Part shown: piece after piece, positions 9,490 through 19,800 of the stretch
How the letters are laid out: each line of letters begins with the position of its first letter
How positions within the stretch are numbered: position 1 is the first letter of the stretch
Assembly (NCBI GenBank): GCA_030386875.1
Contig: CM059559.1
Coordinates: 2,663,177 to 2,727,176, forward strand
Length of the DNA stretch: 64,000 nucleotides
Reading direction: 5' to 3'
DNA from: Morinoia aosen
Taxonomy: Eukaryota; Arthropoda; Malacostraca; Amphipoda; Talitridae
Program-made: the position numbers and the translations under genes
Notes under the pieces: generated by a model
Databases searched by the model: none
What the model saw: the letters and a program-made list of their open reading frames with translations, nothing else
Told to the model about the DNA's origin: nothing

Positions 9490-11713
9490 TGTAGCATACC
9501 GCTACATAAGCGTAAAAATTAGAATTTCGCTATTCATACTTAAATAAATTACTTAGTAGCATTAAAAATATTACTCTAATTTATTATTAATTATTTTCTA
9601 CTTCTAATTCGTAATCATTACAATTTTTGTGTAAATACATGAGAGATAAAATAATCAATCGACATTTCGAGTTCTTAAGCAGCCCGTTCTGGCAACATAC
9701 AAGCGCGTCGCCTAGCCCACACACTTTTGCTTGTGGTTCGGTGGCGCGAACATCTCGTAAGTCCAGTGATATTTAGGGTAAAATAAGAGTAAAACCGGGT
9801 AAGAATGTGCCATGTGTTATTCGGTGTATTGTGTGTTTTAATCTGAGGATCTGCTCAGTGTCGTGAATTAGGGATAAAGAAATTAGTGTTAAGATCCTGA
9901 GATTAGCATGTGTTTTATAGGGTGAAAATTGCGTGTCATTTCTCAAACTCCCGCGTAAATTCATACTAGATATTCAGTTAACGTACTGGTGTTTTTCCTT
10001 ACTGCAAACATATATTGCGGGTTTGCCAGTATCTTATCACGAATCTTTCATAAACTACTTGTGAACGAACGCGACCAAATTGCCGGCGTTCGTTGCCGAT
10101 AGCGTCTTGTTTAATGGCGGAAAACTCTGCCGTTTTCTGTCACTACTACGTGATTTTTATTTTTATTTTAAGCATGTGTTCTAATAGTATTTTCTCTTAT
10201 TTTTTTTACGAATCACTTCTAGCAGTTGTTTTTTCTTAAACTTGTTTTAAACGCAAAATAATCATTAAAGATGTCCTTTTTAAATAGCTTTTAATAAATT
10301 ACGAAGTTATTCATGTCTACTTGCTAAAGTTTGGAACTTCATTCTAATTCCATATATTTACGTAACCTCACTCAATTCGATATCAATCATCTCAATAAAA
10401 TTAATTTACTTCATCGCATTCGTGTGACAAACACCCATTACTATCTGCCTATCATTGAGTGTGTGCAAGACGCCAGCGGCTTTGGCTAATGCCGACGCGT
10501 GAAGCCGCTGGGTTCACCGCCGCACGAAATATTCATGCTTTCGTTTCCTTTGAGTATTTTCCTTCTGTGAGATCCAAAACGCAGTTTTCCTTTCTTCTTT
10601 TATCAGAAGGAATATTATTCCTTTTATTCCTTTCATTCTTGCCAACGATATTTATCAGAAAAATTCAGTAAATCCTTTATCAACTAACTTAGGGAATTCT
10701 TCTCCCTGTCTTCTCGTACAGTTATCGAGATGTTTCTAGAGTACATTAAAAATTCTAAATCCACATGCTACGTATTTTACTTAACTGATGTAATTCTCCT
10801 TTTCTGCTTCATAAGCCATGCCTTGTTAAATCATGCGCCTTCCATGATTTCAGGGGGAGTTTTCCCCGGTTGCCTTTTTGAAAACATCAAAAGAGTCTAC
10901 TAAAAAAAATCTTAAATTTCATGCCTTGCATTTAAAGCAACAGCAGTGGTATCAGACTTTCTTGCTTGAATTCTTCCTCTCTCTTCTCAAGTTAGCTGGA
11001 GTCGAACCTGTAGGAGTTTCTCGGACTTCTCCGTGTGGGAAGATTTGTCATTATTGTGGGATTTTCAGTAGGGAATGTCTTAAATGTCTCTCCTGGAACG
11101 CCTAATCCCAGCATCCTGGACTCCTGTGCAGGACCTCTACAGCAGCGCCCTACACACAACCCTCACTGTCAAATCTCCCTGGGTTATTGGTTTTTTTTTT
11201 GGCTCTTTCTTGAGTGCCACGCTGATTGCTAAATAATATTCTCACATAAGCAGCAAACTCACCTGCTGCCCGTTAATGTTGCTGATGAGCCTGAATTATC
11301 TTGCACTCACAACTCACCCGAATCTTGAGTCTTTAGTTCTACCTGAACTAATTCACTTACCCTCACTAAATTGCCTCCAATGGCTTAATTAAAACCTCCC
11401 CAAACACCACTAACTCAACTTGCCTACTCATCGCGTGCCGACCTTCGTCAACTCCAGCCTGGTCCTCCGGCAAGGATTGCCACCTCAACCAGCTATCCGA
11501 GATCAAGAGCCCAAGAAGCCAGTTCTTCTTTTTTCCTGGTTCCGCTTCCACAATAAACTCCGCCACGGAAACTAAGCTGAGTTCCACCAACGTGTTTCAT
11601 TATCACTCTCGCAATTTAGCCAGTACGCTTCGAGAAAAAGATCGAGTTTGTCTTAGCCGTTCAATATAATATTTCCACTGAACCACCCAGCGGCTACCAA
11701 TCAAAACCCGACA
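9490..11713 (+). repeat. 5' LTR of the CsRn1-like element
   Basis: TG...CA boundaries, 2224 bp, apparently identical to the 3' copy. This is unusually long for a Ty3/gypsy LTR of this clade; the two LTRs make up nearly half of the element. Several short ORFs (60-75 codons) occur on both strands but show no recognisable domain, and I take them as chance. Confidence 0.95.
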
Positions 11714-11714
11714 C

Positions 11715-11728
11715 TGGTGCATTGGCCG
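11715..11728 (+). other. Primer binding site, tRNA-Gly(GCC) type
   Basis: TGGTGCATTGGCCG lies one base after the end of the 5' LTR. It is the complement of the acceptor end of animal tRNA-Gly(GCC), which ends CGGCCAATGCA plus CCA, over 14 bases. Minus-strand synthesis would start here. Confidence 0.8.
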
Positions 11729-12316
11729 ATTTTTAAAAAAAAAAAAAAAAAAAATCAAAGAAAGAACTAAACTCGAAGTGTTCTGGGGGTTGTGAGAGTA
11801 TAATGTTGACGTAATTGTAGTGATAAATTTCCCATGTCGTAGTGGTTTGAGAGATTTCCTGTGGAATTTTGACCATGCTAATGAATTTTCTCTGAGCAGC
11901 CTTAAAAATATTTTTTATCTTTCTTTTATGCTGTTTCCCTGTCTTTGTTTGTTTTTTGTGCCTCAGTAGGTAGGGAAATATTTTTCTACTATTTCCGTGC
12001 TGTTCATTTATTCCTGACCACCGTAAAAATTCTCGTCCCATTTTCTCTCTTACCGTTTTTCTTCAACGTATTGACTGATTGAGTAGGTAGAAAAATAATT
12101 TCTTCTCGCTCCTGCTTAATTTCGTGCATACGCAAATTGCCGCATACCGCATAATAATTTTTTTTCTCTTCGTTTCCAATTTCATATTTCCTATCTTCTG
12201 TTCAGCTTAGTTTGAGTGATTGAGTAGGTGGAAAATTAACGCAACCCTTAGCTACTTAATTCCAAGTCATAGGCCCTAAATTGTAAAGTGCGCATCCCCA
12301 AAAAGGGATTTCCAGA
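11729..12316 (+). other. Untranslated leader of the CsRn1-like element
   Basis: About 590 bases between the primer site and the gag ATG, starting with a long A tract (11735-11753). It contains two copies of the motif ATTGAGTAGGTxGAAAA (near 12077 and 12219). No ORF of interest on the + strand. Confidence 0.6.
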
Positions 12317-13303
12317 ATGCCTGAATCAGATAATGAAGATCGAGCTCCCACAAATTCCATTAGGCTCCCTCCCTTTATTCCGGAGGACGCTCATACCTGG
12401 TTTCAGCAGTGTGAAGCCGTATTTAGGTACCATAAAATAAGTAGTGAGATAGACAAATTCTATGCTCTTGTGAGTGCTGCGCCTACAAAACTACTAAATA
12501 ACTCTAATGACATCTTAGACAACCCTCCAGATCATAATCCTTACGGAATCTTGAAAGGCAAAATATTAGCAAGACTTCAGATGTCCGATGCGGACAAATT
12601 CCGAAGTCTTGTAGATGCCTCAGCAATTCCACCTGTCTCTGCTTCTTTCTCTCCTTCTTCGCTCGTGAAAGAACTTCGGAAACTCGCTACGGGGGTTGCC
12701 GTAGCTGAGGGGTTTCTGAAGGAAGTTTTCATGACGAAGCTCGCTCCTAATGTCCGCCCATTTCTGTCGCTAGCAGGGCCCGAGCAAACTCTAGAGAAAT
12801 TGGCTGAAGCCGCCGAAACGGTTATCCGCAATATTAATTTGCCACGAGAACCACAGGTTGCTTCCTTGAATGTAGCAGCTACAACTTTTAGCCCGTCAAA
12901 TACGGCGCCTAGTGAATCCTCAGCCAAAATAGATAAGCTGCAGCAGGACATCGCTGAAATAAAGCAAGCTCTTCAAAATTTTCAAATAGGTCAGAGTCAA
13001 AGTGTGGCGCACATTCAGCAAGGCCCAGGGAGATTCCAAAGCCACCAAAATGCCTACGACTATCCCTATGACTATCACGCTAACTATCCTCCTCCTCCTC
13101 CTCCTCAACGCTTTGATAGAGGTAGATCTTATGATAGGTCAAATCAAGACCGCCGTTTCAGGTCGCACTCTCGTGATGCTAGTAGCCAGTTATGTTGGTA
13201 CCATATGAAGTTTGGTGACCAAGCTCGTAAATGCGCCTCACGCTTTTGTCCGCGTTATACCGAACAAATGACTTCGGGAAACGCCACCAGCAACGCACAG
13301 TAG
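12317..13303 (+). CDS. Gag of the CsRn1-like element
   Basis: 328 aa. The N-terminal part has the [20 protein letters not shown] segment typical of this Gag group, then a helical capsid region. A coiled stretch follows ([20 protein letters not shown]), then a Tyr/Pro-rich linker with a run of prolines. The C-terminal finger [19 protein letters not shown] has Cys-His-Cys-Cys spacing instead of the usual CCHC knuckle. The TAG stop (13301-13303) lies inside the predicted frameshift stem. A -1 slip at 13276-13282 would extend it into pol. Confidence 0.92.
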   Translation: MPESDNEDRAPTNSIRLPPFIPEDAHTWFQQCEAVFRYHKISSEIDKFYALVSAAPTKLLNNSNDILDNPPDHNPYGILKGKILARLQMSDADKFRSLVDASAIPPVSASFSPSSLVKELRKLATGVAVAEGFLKEVFMTKLAPNVRPFLSLAGPEQTLEKLAEAAETVIRNINLPREPQVASLNVAATTFSPSNTAPSESSAKIDKLQQDIAEIKQALQNFQIGQSQSVAHIQQGPGRFQSHQNAYDYPYDYHANYPPPPPPQRFDRGRSYDRSNQDRRFRSHSRDASSQLCWYHMKFGDQARKCASRFCPRYTEQMTSGNATSNAQ

Positions 13304-16300
13304 CGAGTACTGCGTTGCCTCATTCCCAGACTACTCGCCTCTTAAACATTCACGATCCCGTCACTAAGTATCGATTCTTGATTGACACTGGATCCAGTGT
13401 ATCAATTATCCCAGCCACGGCAAAAGTCAAAAACCAGCCATTAGTGGCTACATTACGCGCCGCAAACGGCACGCCAATACCTTGTTACGGTGAGAAAATA
13501 TTAGAGTGCAGTCTGGGATTGAGGCGAACTTTCCTGTTTACTTTCCTCATCGCGGAAGTCCAAGAGCCTATCATTGGTGCGGATTTCCTAGAGAAATATG
13601 GCATAATTGTAGACCTTAAGAATAGATGCATTAGGGACGAGGAGACACAGATCTCAATTCCCGCTTGCAGCATAACTAGAGCTAATGTCTTGCATTCCTT
13701 CTCGATTGCTTTCAAGGAGGAGTGTATTTTTGAACAGGAACTTAAAAATTTCCCTGCATTAACAAACCCTAACTTAGTTTCTAACAGCATGCAAACATGT
13801 ACAAAGCACTTCATAGAGACGCAAGGTCCGCCAGTTTTCTCCCGTGCTAGGCGACTGCCGCCTGATCGATTGGCGTTAGCTAAGAAAGAATTCGCTAGGA
13901 TGCTCGAAGAGGGCATAATTCGCACTTCCAAAAGCCCTTGGGCTAGCCCTCTCTTGCTAGTACCCAAGGCTAACGGTGAATTCAGACCGTGCGGGGATTT
14001 CCGCAGGTTGAACGCCGTTACTTTACCTGATCGCTATCCTATCCCTTACCTGCATGATTTCAGTGCAAATTTAGAGGGAGCACAAATTTTCTCTAAGGTC
14101 GATCTTCAGGCCGCCTTTCATCAAATTCCCTTGGATGAGTCTGCGATTCCTAAGACCGCGGTGATCACTCCGTTTGGTCTCTTTGAATTCCTAAAGATGC
14201 CCTATGGTCTCCGGAACGCACCTCAAACGTTCCAGAGACACATGGCTGAAATTTTCTCTGATCTCACTTTCGCTTATGTCTATCTTGACGATATCCTTGT
14301 GGCGTCCCCCACCCCAGAGTTGCACAAAGACCATCTTAGGGTCGTTTTTCAAAGCTTGTCCGACAATGGACTCCTCGTAAACCCTGCAAAATGTGAGCTT
14401 GGAAAGCCATCACTGATTTACTTAGGCCATGAAATCTCTAGCCTAGGTCTAAAACCTTTGCCTTCCAAAGTAGAAGTGATCAAAAACTTTCCTCTTCCAC
14501 AGACCCAGAAGGAACTAAGAAGGTTCCTAGGTTCTGTTAACTTCTACCATCGTTTCATACGCAACTGTGCTCAAACTTTAGCGCCCTTATCGGACCTCCT
14601 CGAGCCGAAACGAAAAGGAAAATCTATTGAGATAAAATGGACAGACGCAGCACGGGTAGCGTTCGAAGAGATAAAACATAAGTTAGCTTCCGCGACTGAA
14701 CTATCCTACCCTATTGCTAATGCTGATTTCAGCCTCGTTGTTGACGCATCCAGTACCGCCGTAGGTGCTGTGTTGCAACAACAAGTAGGCACTAACATCT
14801 CTCCTCTTGCTTTCTTTTCCAAAAAGCTGTCGCCCACTGAGCGTGGTTATAGCGCGTTCGGTAGGGAACTTCTTGCTATCTACCTATCTGTGAGACACTT
14901 TCGCTATGCTCTAGAGGCAAGGGAGTTTGTGATCTACACAGATCACAAACCTTTGACCTCAGCTATCAAAATGCCTTCTGAAAGACATTCGCCTAGAGAA
15001 GCTCGACACCTTTCCTTTATAAGTCAGTTCACCACTGACATCCGTTACATTAAGGGATTGGACAATACCGTAGCTGACTGCCTCTCTAGGATTAATTCTG
15101 TCCAAACCGGTGGCGAAATCACCTTCGGAAACATTTCTAATGCTCAAAAGGAGGATCCTGAACTTCAGGACCTTCTCAAATCTTCTAACCTTTCCCTTCC
15201 AAAACTAACCTTGGTTGACGGCGTGTACCGTGATGCCGAGCGACCCTCTCGTTTGTATCTTCCTGCGACTCTCCGCAGAGTAGCTGTCCTCCACTACCAT
15301 TCCCTCAGTCACCCTGGTATTAACCGTACATTGCGTTTGATTTCTGATCGTTTTGTCTGGCCAGCGATGCGTAAGGAGGTCAAGCAAATTGTGCAAAATT
15401 GCCATGCGTGTCAGAGTAGTAGGGTGGTGACGCATAATCGTGCGGCGCTGCAGAGTTGTGCATTCACGGGTCGGAAGTTTGACTCTATACACCTAGATTT
15501 GGTGGGTCCATTGCCTGTATCGCGCGGTTATTCTTATTTGTTGACCATCATCGATAGGTTCACGCGTTGGGTTGAGGCTGTCCCTCTTCCTGATATACAA
15601 ACTGAGACTGTAGCACGCGCATTCTTATCTAACTGGATCTCTAGATTTGGGGTTCCCTTAAGTGTCACACATGACCGGGGATCACAATTCACCTCCAAAT
15701 TCTGGTGCGAGCTTAGCACCGCCTTAGGGTGTGCAAATACCTCAACTACAGCTTATCATCCGCAGTCAAATGGACTTATTGAGAGAGTCCACAGAGACCT
15801 CAAGTCTGCCTTGCGCTGTCTTAATTGCAGTCACGATTGGACTGATAGACTTCCAGTAGTACTACTTAGCATTCGAAACCTACACAGACAAGATCAGCAG
15901 TGCACAGCGGCCGAAATGTTGTACGGGAAGACACTTCGTCTTCCCGGCGACATTGTTGACCCAAAACCTTTGCCTGAATTTTCATCCGCTGACCGTTCCG
16001 CTTATGTAACCTGCCTTAAAGACTGCATGCGTAAGATCGAGTATGTTGCTCCACGAATGCCTCAGACTCAGGACAGACTAGATCCTGCCCTGCAAGACTG
16101 CACACATGTGTATGTCCGCAATGATGCTATAAAACCTACACTCACGCGCCCTTATGATGGCCCATTCAAAGTACTTAAACGCAAGCAAAAATACTTCATT
16201 CTCGAAAGATTCGGTTCACACGATCCTGTGAGCATTGATCGATTAAAAGTCGCATACACTTCTGATCATAGTGTAACTCATAACTCATCCTCCTCTCCGC

Positions 16301-16638
16301 AGATTTCTCCTTCCACTGAGACTCGATCATATCTACCATCTCAGCTTCCTCAGTTGGCGGCCTTGTTGCCTAGTCAACTTGAGTGTAACCCTTTCTACGT
16401 GCCTGTACACTCAAACTCTATCCCTACGCCTATCGTAGACTCTAACCCTAGTCCTCTTACTGACACAGCGACAAGTCTGGAGAGACCAGACGAGCCCGCT
16501 GCAGTAACTCCTGTTCCTAGGACTCTTGCCGATCTGAACTTGCAGACCCGTTTGGTGAAACTTCCCCGCTCAGTATCATTTGCCAATTGCCGAACTCGGC
16601 AGGGTCGTGTAGTTCGCCCTCCTTCCCGCTACAGATGA
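13231..16638 (+). CDS. Pol of the CsRn1-like element: protease, RT, RNase H, integrase
   Basis: The frame is open for 1135 codons from the first ATG, but translation probably enters by -1 frameshift at 13276-13282, not at this ATG. Protease: [13 protein letters not shown], with DTG at residues 52-54. RT: the conserved [11 protein letters not shown] and [11 protein letters not shown] blocks, [11 protein letters not shown], and the catalytic YLDD at residues 351-354 (14281). RNase H starts at [13 protein letters not shown] (about residue 500). Integrase: HHCC zinc domain ending CHACQSS (about 690-727), then DDE residues in [15 protein letters not shown] and SNGLIERVH. The C-terminal tail is Pro/Ser-rich. 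No stop or frameshift interrupts it, so the copy could be functional. Confidence 0.95.
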   Translation: MRLTLLSALYRTNDFGKRHQQRTVASTALPHSQTTRLLNIHDPVTKYRFLIDTGSSVSIIPATAKVKNQPLVATLRAANGTPIPCYGEKILECSLGLRRTFLFTFLIAEVQEPIIGADFLEKYGIIVDLKNRCIRDEETQISIPACSITRANVLHSFSIAFKEECIFEQELKNFPALTNPNLVSNSMQTCTKHFIETQGPPVFSRARRLPPDRLALAKKEFARMLEEGIIRTSKSPWASPLLLVPKANGEFRPCGDFRRLNAVTLPDRYPIPYLHDFSANLEGAQIFSKVDLQAAFHQIPLDESAIPKTAVITPFGLFEFLKMPYGLRNAPQTFQRHMAEIFSDLTFAYVYLDDILVASPTPELHKDHLRVVFQSLSDNGLLVNPAKCELGKPSLIYLGHEISSLGLKPLPSKVEVIKNFPLPQTQKELRRFLGSVNFYHRFIRNCAQTLAPLSDLLEPKRKGKSIEIKWTDAARVAFEEIKHKLASATELSYPIANADFSLVVDASSTAVGAVLQQQVGTNISPLAFFSKKLSPTERGYSAFGRELLAIYLSVRHFRYALEAREFVIYTDHKPLTSAIKMPSERHSPREARHLSFISQFTTDIRYIKGLDNTVADCLSRINSVQTGGEITFGNISNAQKEDPELQDLLKSSNLSLPKLTLVDGVYRDAERPSRLYLPATLRRVAVLHYHSLSHPGINRTLRLISDRFVWPAMRKEVKQIVQNCHACQSSRVVTHNRAALQSCAFTGRKFDSIHLDLVGPLPVSRGYSYLLTIIDRFTRWVEAVPLPDIQTETVARAFLSNWISRFGVPLSVTHDRGSQFTSKFWCELSTALGCANTSTTAYHPQSNGLIERVHRDLKSALRCLNCSHDWTDRLPVVLLSIRNLHRQDQQCTAAEMLYGKTLRLPGDIVDPKPLPEFSSADRSAYVTCLKDCMRKIEYVAPRMPQTQDRLDPALQDCTHVYVRNDAIKPTLTRPYDGPFKVLKRKQKYFILERFGSHDPVSIDRLKVAYTSDHSVTHNSSSSPQISPSTETRSYLPSQLPQLAALLPSQLECNPFYVPVHSNSIPTPIVDSNPSPLTDTATSLERPDEPAAVTPVPRTLADLNLQTRLVKLPRSVSFANCRTRQGRVVRPPSRYR
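13276..13318 (+). promoter_or_regulatory. -1 programmed ribosomal frameshift signal (slippery heptamer plus stem-loop)
   Basis: GGGAAAC at 13276-13282 is in the correct phase (G GGA AAC in the gag frame, slipping to GGG AAA). After a 7-nt spacer, 13290-13318 folds as a stem: GCAACGC (13290-13296) pairs with GCGTTGC (13312-13318), and AGTA (13299-13302) with TACT (13308-13311), with a 2-nt bulge (13297-13298) and a 5-nt loop (13303-13307). The gag stop is inside this stem. Pol is in the -1 frame relative to gag, so the signal accounts for Gag-Pol synthesis. The same heptamer is used at the gag-pro junction of some simian retroviruses. Confidence 0.85.
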
Positions 16639-16679
16639 TTGTAGCGGGTGGACCTTTCGGTCTGCGCCTTGGGGGGTAA
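16639..16679 (+). other. Short 3' untranslated segment and polypurine tract
   Basis: There are only 41 bases between the pol stop and the 3' LTR. A small hairpin with complementary arms GACC and GGTC lies near 16650-16661. The tract GGGGGGTAA abuts the LTR and should prime plus-strand synthesis. Confidence 0.75.
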
Positions 16680-18903
16680 TGTAGCATACCGCTACATAAG
16701 CGTAAAAATTAGAATTTCGCTATTCATACTTAAATAAATTACTTAGTAGCATTAAAAATATTACTCTAATTTATTATTAATTATTTTCTACTTCTAATTC
16801 GTAATCATTACAATTTTTGTGTAAATACATGAGAGATAAAATAATCAATCGACATTTCGAGTTCTTAAGCAGCCCGTTCTGGCAACATACAAGCGCGTCG
16901 CCTAGCCCACACACTTTTGCTTGTGGTTCGGTGGCGCGAACATCTCGTAAGTCCAGTGATATTTAGGGTAAAATAAGAGTAAAACCGGGTAAGAATGTGC
17001 CATGTGTTATTCGGTGTATTGTGTGTTTTAATCTGAGGATCTGCTCAGTGTCGTGAATTAGGGATAAAGAAATTAGTGTTAAGATCCTGAGATTAGCATG
17101 TGTTTTATAGGGTGAAAATTGCGTGTCATTTCTCAAACTCCCGCGTAAATTCATACTAGATATTCAGTTAACGTACTGGTGTTTTTCCTTACTGCAAACA
17201 TATATTGCGGGTTTGCCAGTATCTTATCACGAATCTTTCATAAACTACTTGTGAACGAACGCGACCAAATTGCCGGCGTTCGTTGCCGATAGCGTCTTGT
17301 TTAATGGCGGAAAACTCTGCCGTTTTCTGTCACTACTACGTGATTTTTATTTTTATTTTAAGCATGTGTTCTAATAGTATTTTCTCTTATTTTTTTTACG
17401 AATCACTTCTAGCAGTTGTTTTTTCTTAAACTTGTTTTAAACGCAAAATAATCATTAAAGATGTCCTTTTTAAATAGCTTTTAATAAATTACGAAGTTAT
17501 TCATGTCTACTTGCTAAAGTTTGGAACTTCATTCTAATTCCATATATTTACGTAACCTCACTCAATTCGATATCAATCATCTCAATAAAATTAATTTACT
17601 TCATCGCATTCGTGTGACAAACACCCATTACTATCTGCCTATCATTGAGTGTGTGCAAGACGCCAGCGGCTTTGGCTAATGCCGACGCGTGAAGCCGCTG
17701 GGTTCACCGCCGCACGAAATATTCATGCTTTCGTTTCCTTTGAGTATTTTCCTTCTGTGAGATCCAAAACGCAGTTTTCCTTTCTTCTTTTATCAGAAGG
17801 AATATTATTCCTTTTATTCCTTTCATTCTTGCCAACGATATTTATCAGAAAAATTCAGTAAATCCTTTATCAACTAACTTAGGGAATTCTTCTCCCTGTC
17901 TTCTCGTACAGTTATCGAGATGTTTCTAGAGTACATTAAAAATTCTAAATCCACATGCTACGTATTTTACTTAACTGATGTAATTCTCCTTTTCTGCTTC
18001 ATAAGCCATGCCTTGTTAAATCATGCGCCTTCCATGATTTCAGGGGGAGTTTTCCCCGGTTGCCTTTTTGAAAACATCAAAAGAGTCTACTAAAAAAAAT
18101 CTTAAATTTCATGCCTTGCATTTAAAGCAACAGCAGTGGTATCAGACTTTCTTGCTTGAATTCTTCCTCTCTCTTCTCAAGTTAGCTGGAGTCGAACCTG
18201 TAGGAGTTTCTCGGACTTCTCCGTGTGGGAAGATTTGTCATTATTGTGGGATTTTCAGTAGGGAATGTCTTAAATGTCTCTCCTGGAACGCCTAATCCCA
18301 GCATCCTGGACTCCTGTGCAGGACCTCTACAGCAGCGCCCTACACACAACCCTCACTGTCAAATCTCCCTGGGTTATTGGTTTTTTTTTTGGCTCTTTCT
18401 TGAGTGCCACGCTGATTGCTAAATAATATTCTCACATAAGCAGCAAACTCACCTGCTGCCCGTTAATGTTGCTGATGAGCCTGAATTATCTTGCACTCAC
18501 AACTCACCCGAATCTTGAGTCTTTAGTTCTACCTGAACTAATTCACTTACCCTCACTAAATTGCCTCCAATGGCTTAATTAAAACCTCCCCAAACACCAC
18601 TAACTCAACTTGCCTACTCATCGCGTGCCGACCTTCGTCAACTCCAGCCTGGTCCTCCGGCAAGGATTGCCACCTCAACCAGCTATCCGAGATCAAGAGC
18701 CCAAGAAGCCAGTTCTTCTTTTTTCCTGGTTCCGCTTCCACAATAAACTCCGCCACGGAAACTAAGCTGAGTTCCACCAACGTGTTTCATTATCACTCTC
18801 GCAATTTAGCCAGTACGCTTCGAGAAAAAGATCGAGTTTGTCTTAGCCGTTCAATATAATATTTCCACTGAACCACCCAGCGGCTACCAATCAAAACCCG
18901 ACA
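16680..18903 (+). repeat. 3' LTR of the CsRn1-like element
   Basis: Same length and content as the 5' LTR, at a constant offset of 7190 bases. Followed directly by GTTC, the target duplication. Confidence 0.95.
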
Positions 18904-19800
18904 GTTCTTTAAGAGGTATCTCTTTATGAAGAAAAATTGTAAGACATTATCTTTCGAATAGAAATTTCGAAAATGAGAGTTGAGAATTAAAGAAAAATTG
19001 TTTTCGAATAAAAATTTGTGCGCAGCCACCTTAACAAGTGGACTTAACTCCCCGAATCAACGGGCCCTACGGCACACAAATTTACCGGGTTCCCATCTGG
19101 GGCCGGTAACGCTGAAATTTTAAGATAATTAAGGACAAGTGGAGCGTCATTAGCGGGAGTCTCACCTGAAGATCTTCGAAAACAATGTTCAGGCGAACAT
19201 TCTTCACTGTAGCCGGCTGTCAAGGACCCGAGAAGTCCCTGGTAGCGAGGGCAGAATGCCGAGTCAAGCGTAGCACACGAAAAAAGGTGCGCTCGCGTTC
19301 ACGGCTGGTTTCAATCTGAGGTGGCAGCCTTCTGGCGCCACACTCCTTAGCTTGCTCGAATCCGTCGCGATGGCTTAGGACTCGAACAAGAAGATCAGAC
19401 GAACGTTTTAGTATTTGAATTTACATTTGTCGCCGTAGACGTGAGGAACCCCCGCCATTGTTCCGCTTAGTCGTAAAATTATCAGCGTTATTAATTTTAG
19501 GCTGATTAGAAGGAGCCCAGCCTTCGCCCTTTATTGCGGAAGGCCTTTTTGTGCCTTATAAAGTCCGCAAAGGACCTCAGCGTTCGAGCAATGACTGGAA
19601 TCTCGACAAGTTCAAGTTCAGTCGCATGTGCTTAACCCTGCTGATGCTGCCGAAGTACAAGCTGTCAGGTTACACGGATTTCTGCTGAAGAAGTCCAACG
19701 ACTTTCAAGATCCCTCTGGATCCTCGATAAAGAAGAAGAAGAGCAGTCGCATGCCATTCGTTAAATTAACAATTTAAACAATTTAAAAATTGTTTTAAAT
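18904..19800 (-). other. Continuation of the BEL/Pao 5' region, possible LTR
   Basis: This stretch continues the sequence interrupted at 9489. On the - strand it has a TATA-like TTTATAAGG (near 19556-19564), with AATAAA about 35 bases later, which would fit an LTR promoter and poly(A) region. It ends near an AT-rich imperfect palindrome (about 19765-19812). I could not place LTR ends, so the boundary between this element and host DNA is approximate. Confidence 0.35.

Larger units (their letters stand above)
9490..18903 (+). mobile_element. Complete CsRn1-like Ty3/gypsy LTR retrotransposon, 9414 bp
   Basis: Two LTRs of equal length (9490-11713 and 16680-18903, offset exactly 7190) start TGTAGC and end GACA. 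The element is flanked by the 4-bp duplication GTTC (9486-9489 and 18904-18907). Between the LTRs, in order: primer site, leader, gag, frameshift signal, pol (protease-RT-RNase H-integrase) and polypurine tract. All small ORFs in one LTR recur identically in the other, so the insertion is recent. The Gag finger is C-x2-H-x9-C-x4-C, the CHCC type that marks the CsRn1 clade. It is inserted in the 5' part of the - strand BEL/Pao element. Confidence 0.95.

Noticed and set aside
9773-11590. Short ORFs in the 5' LTR (and identical ones in the 3' LTR)
   Set aside because: 60-75 codons, both strands, no domain; identical in the two LTRs only because the LTRs are identical.
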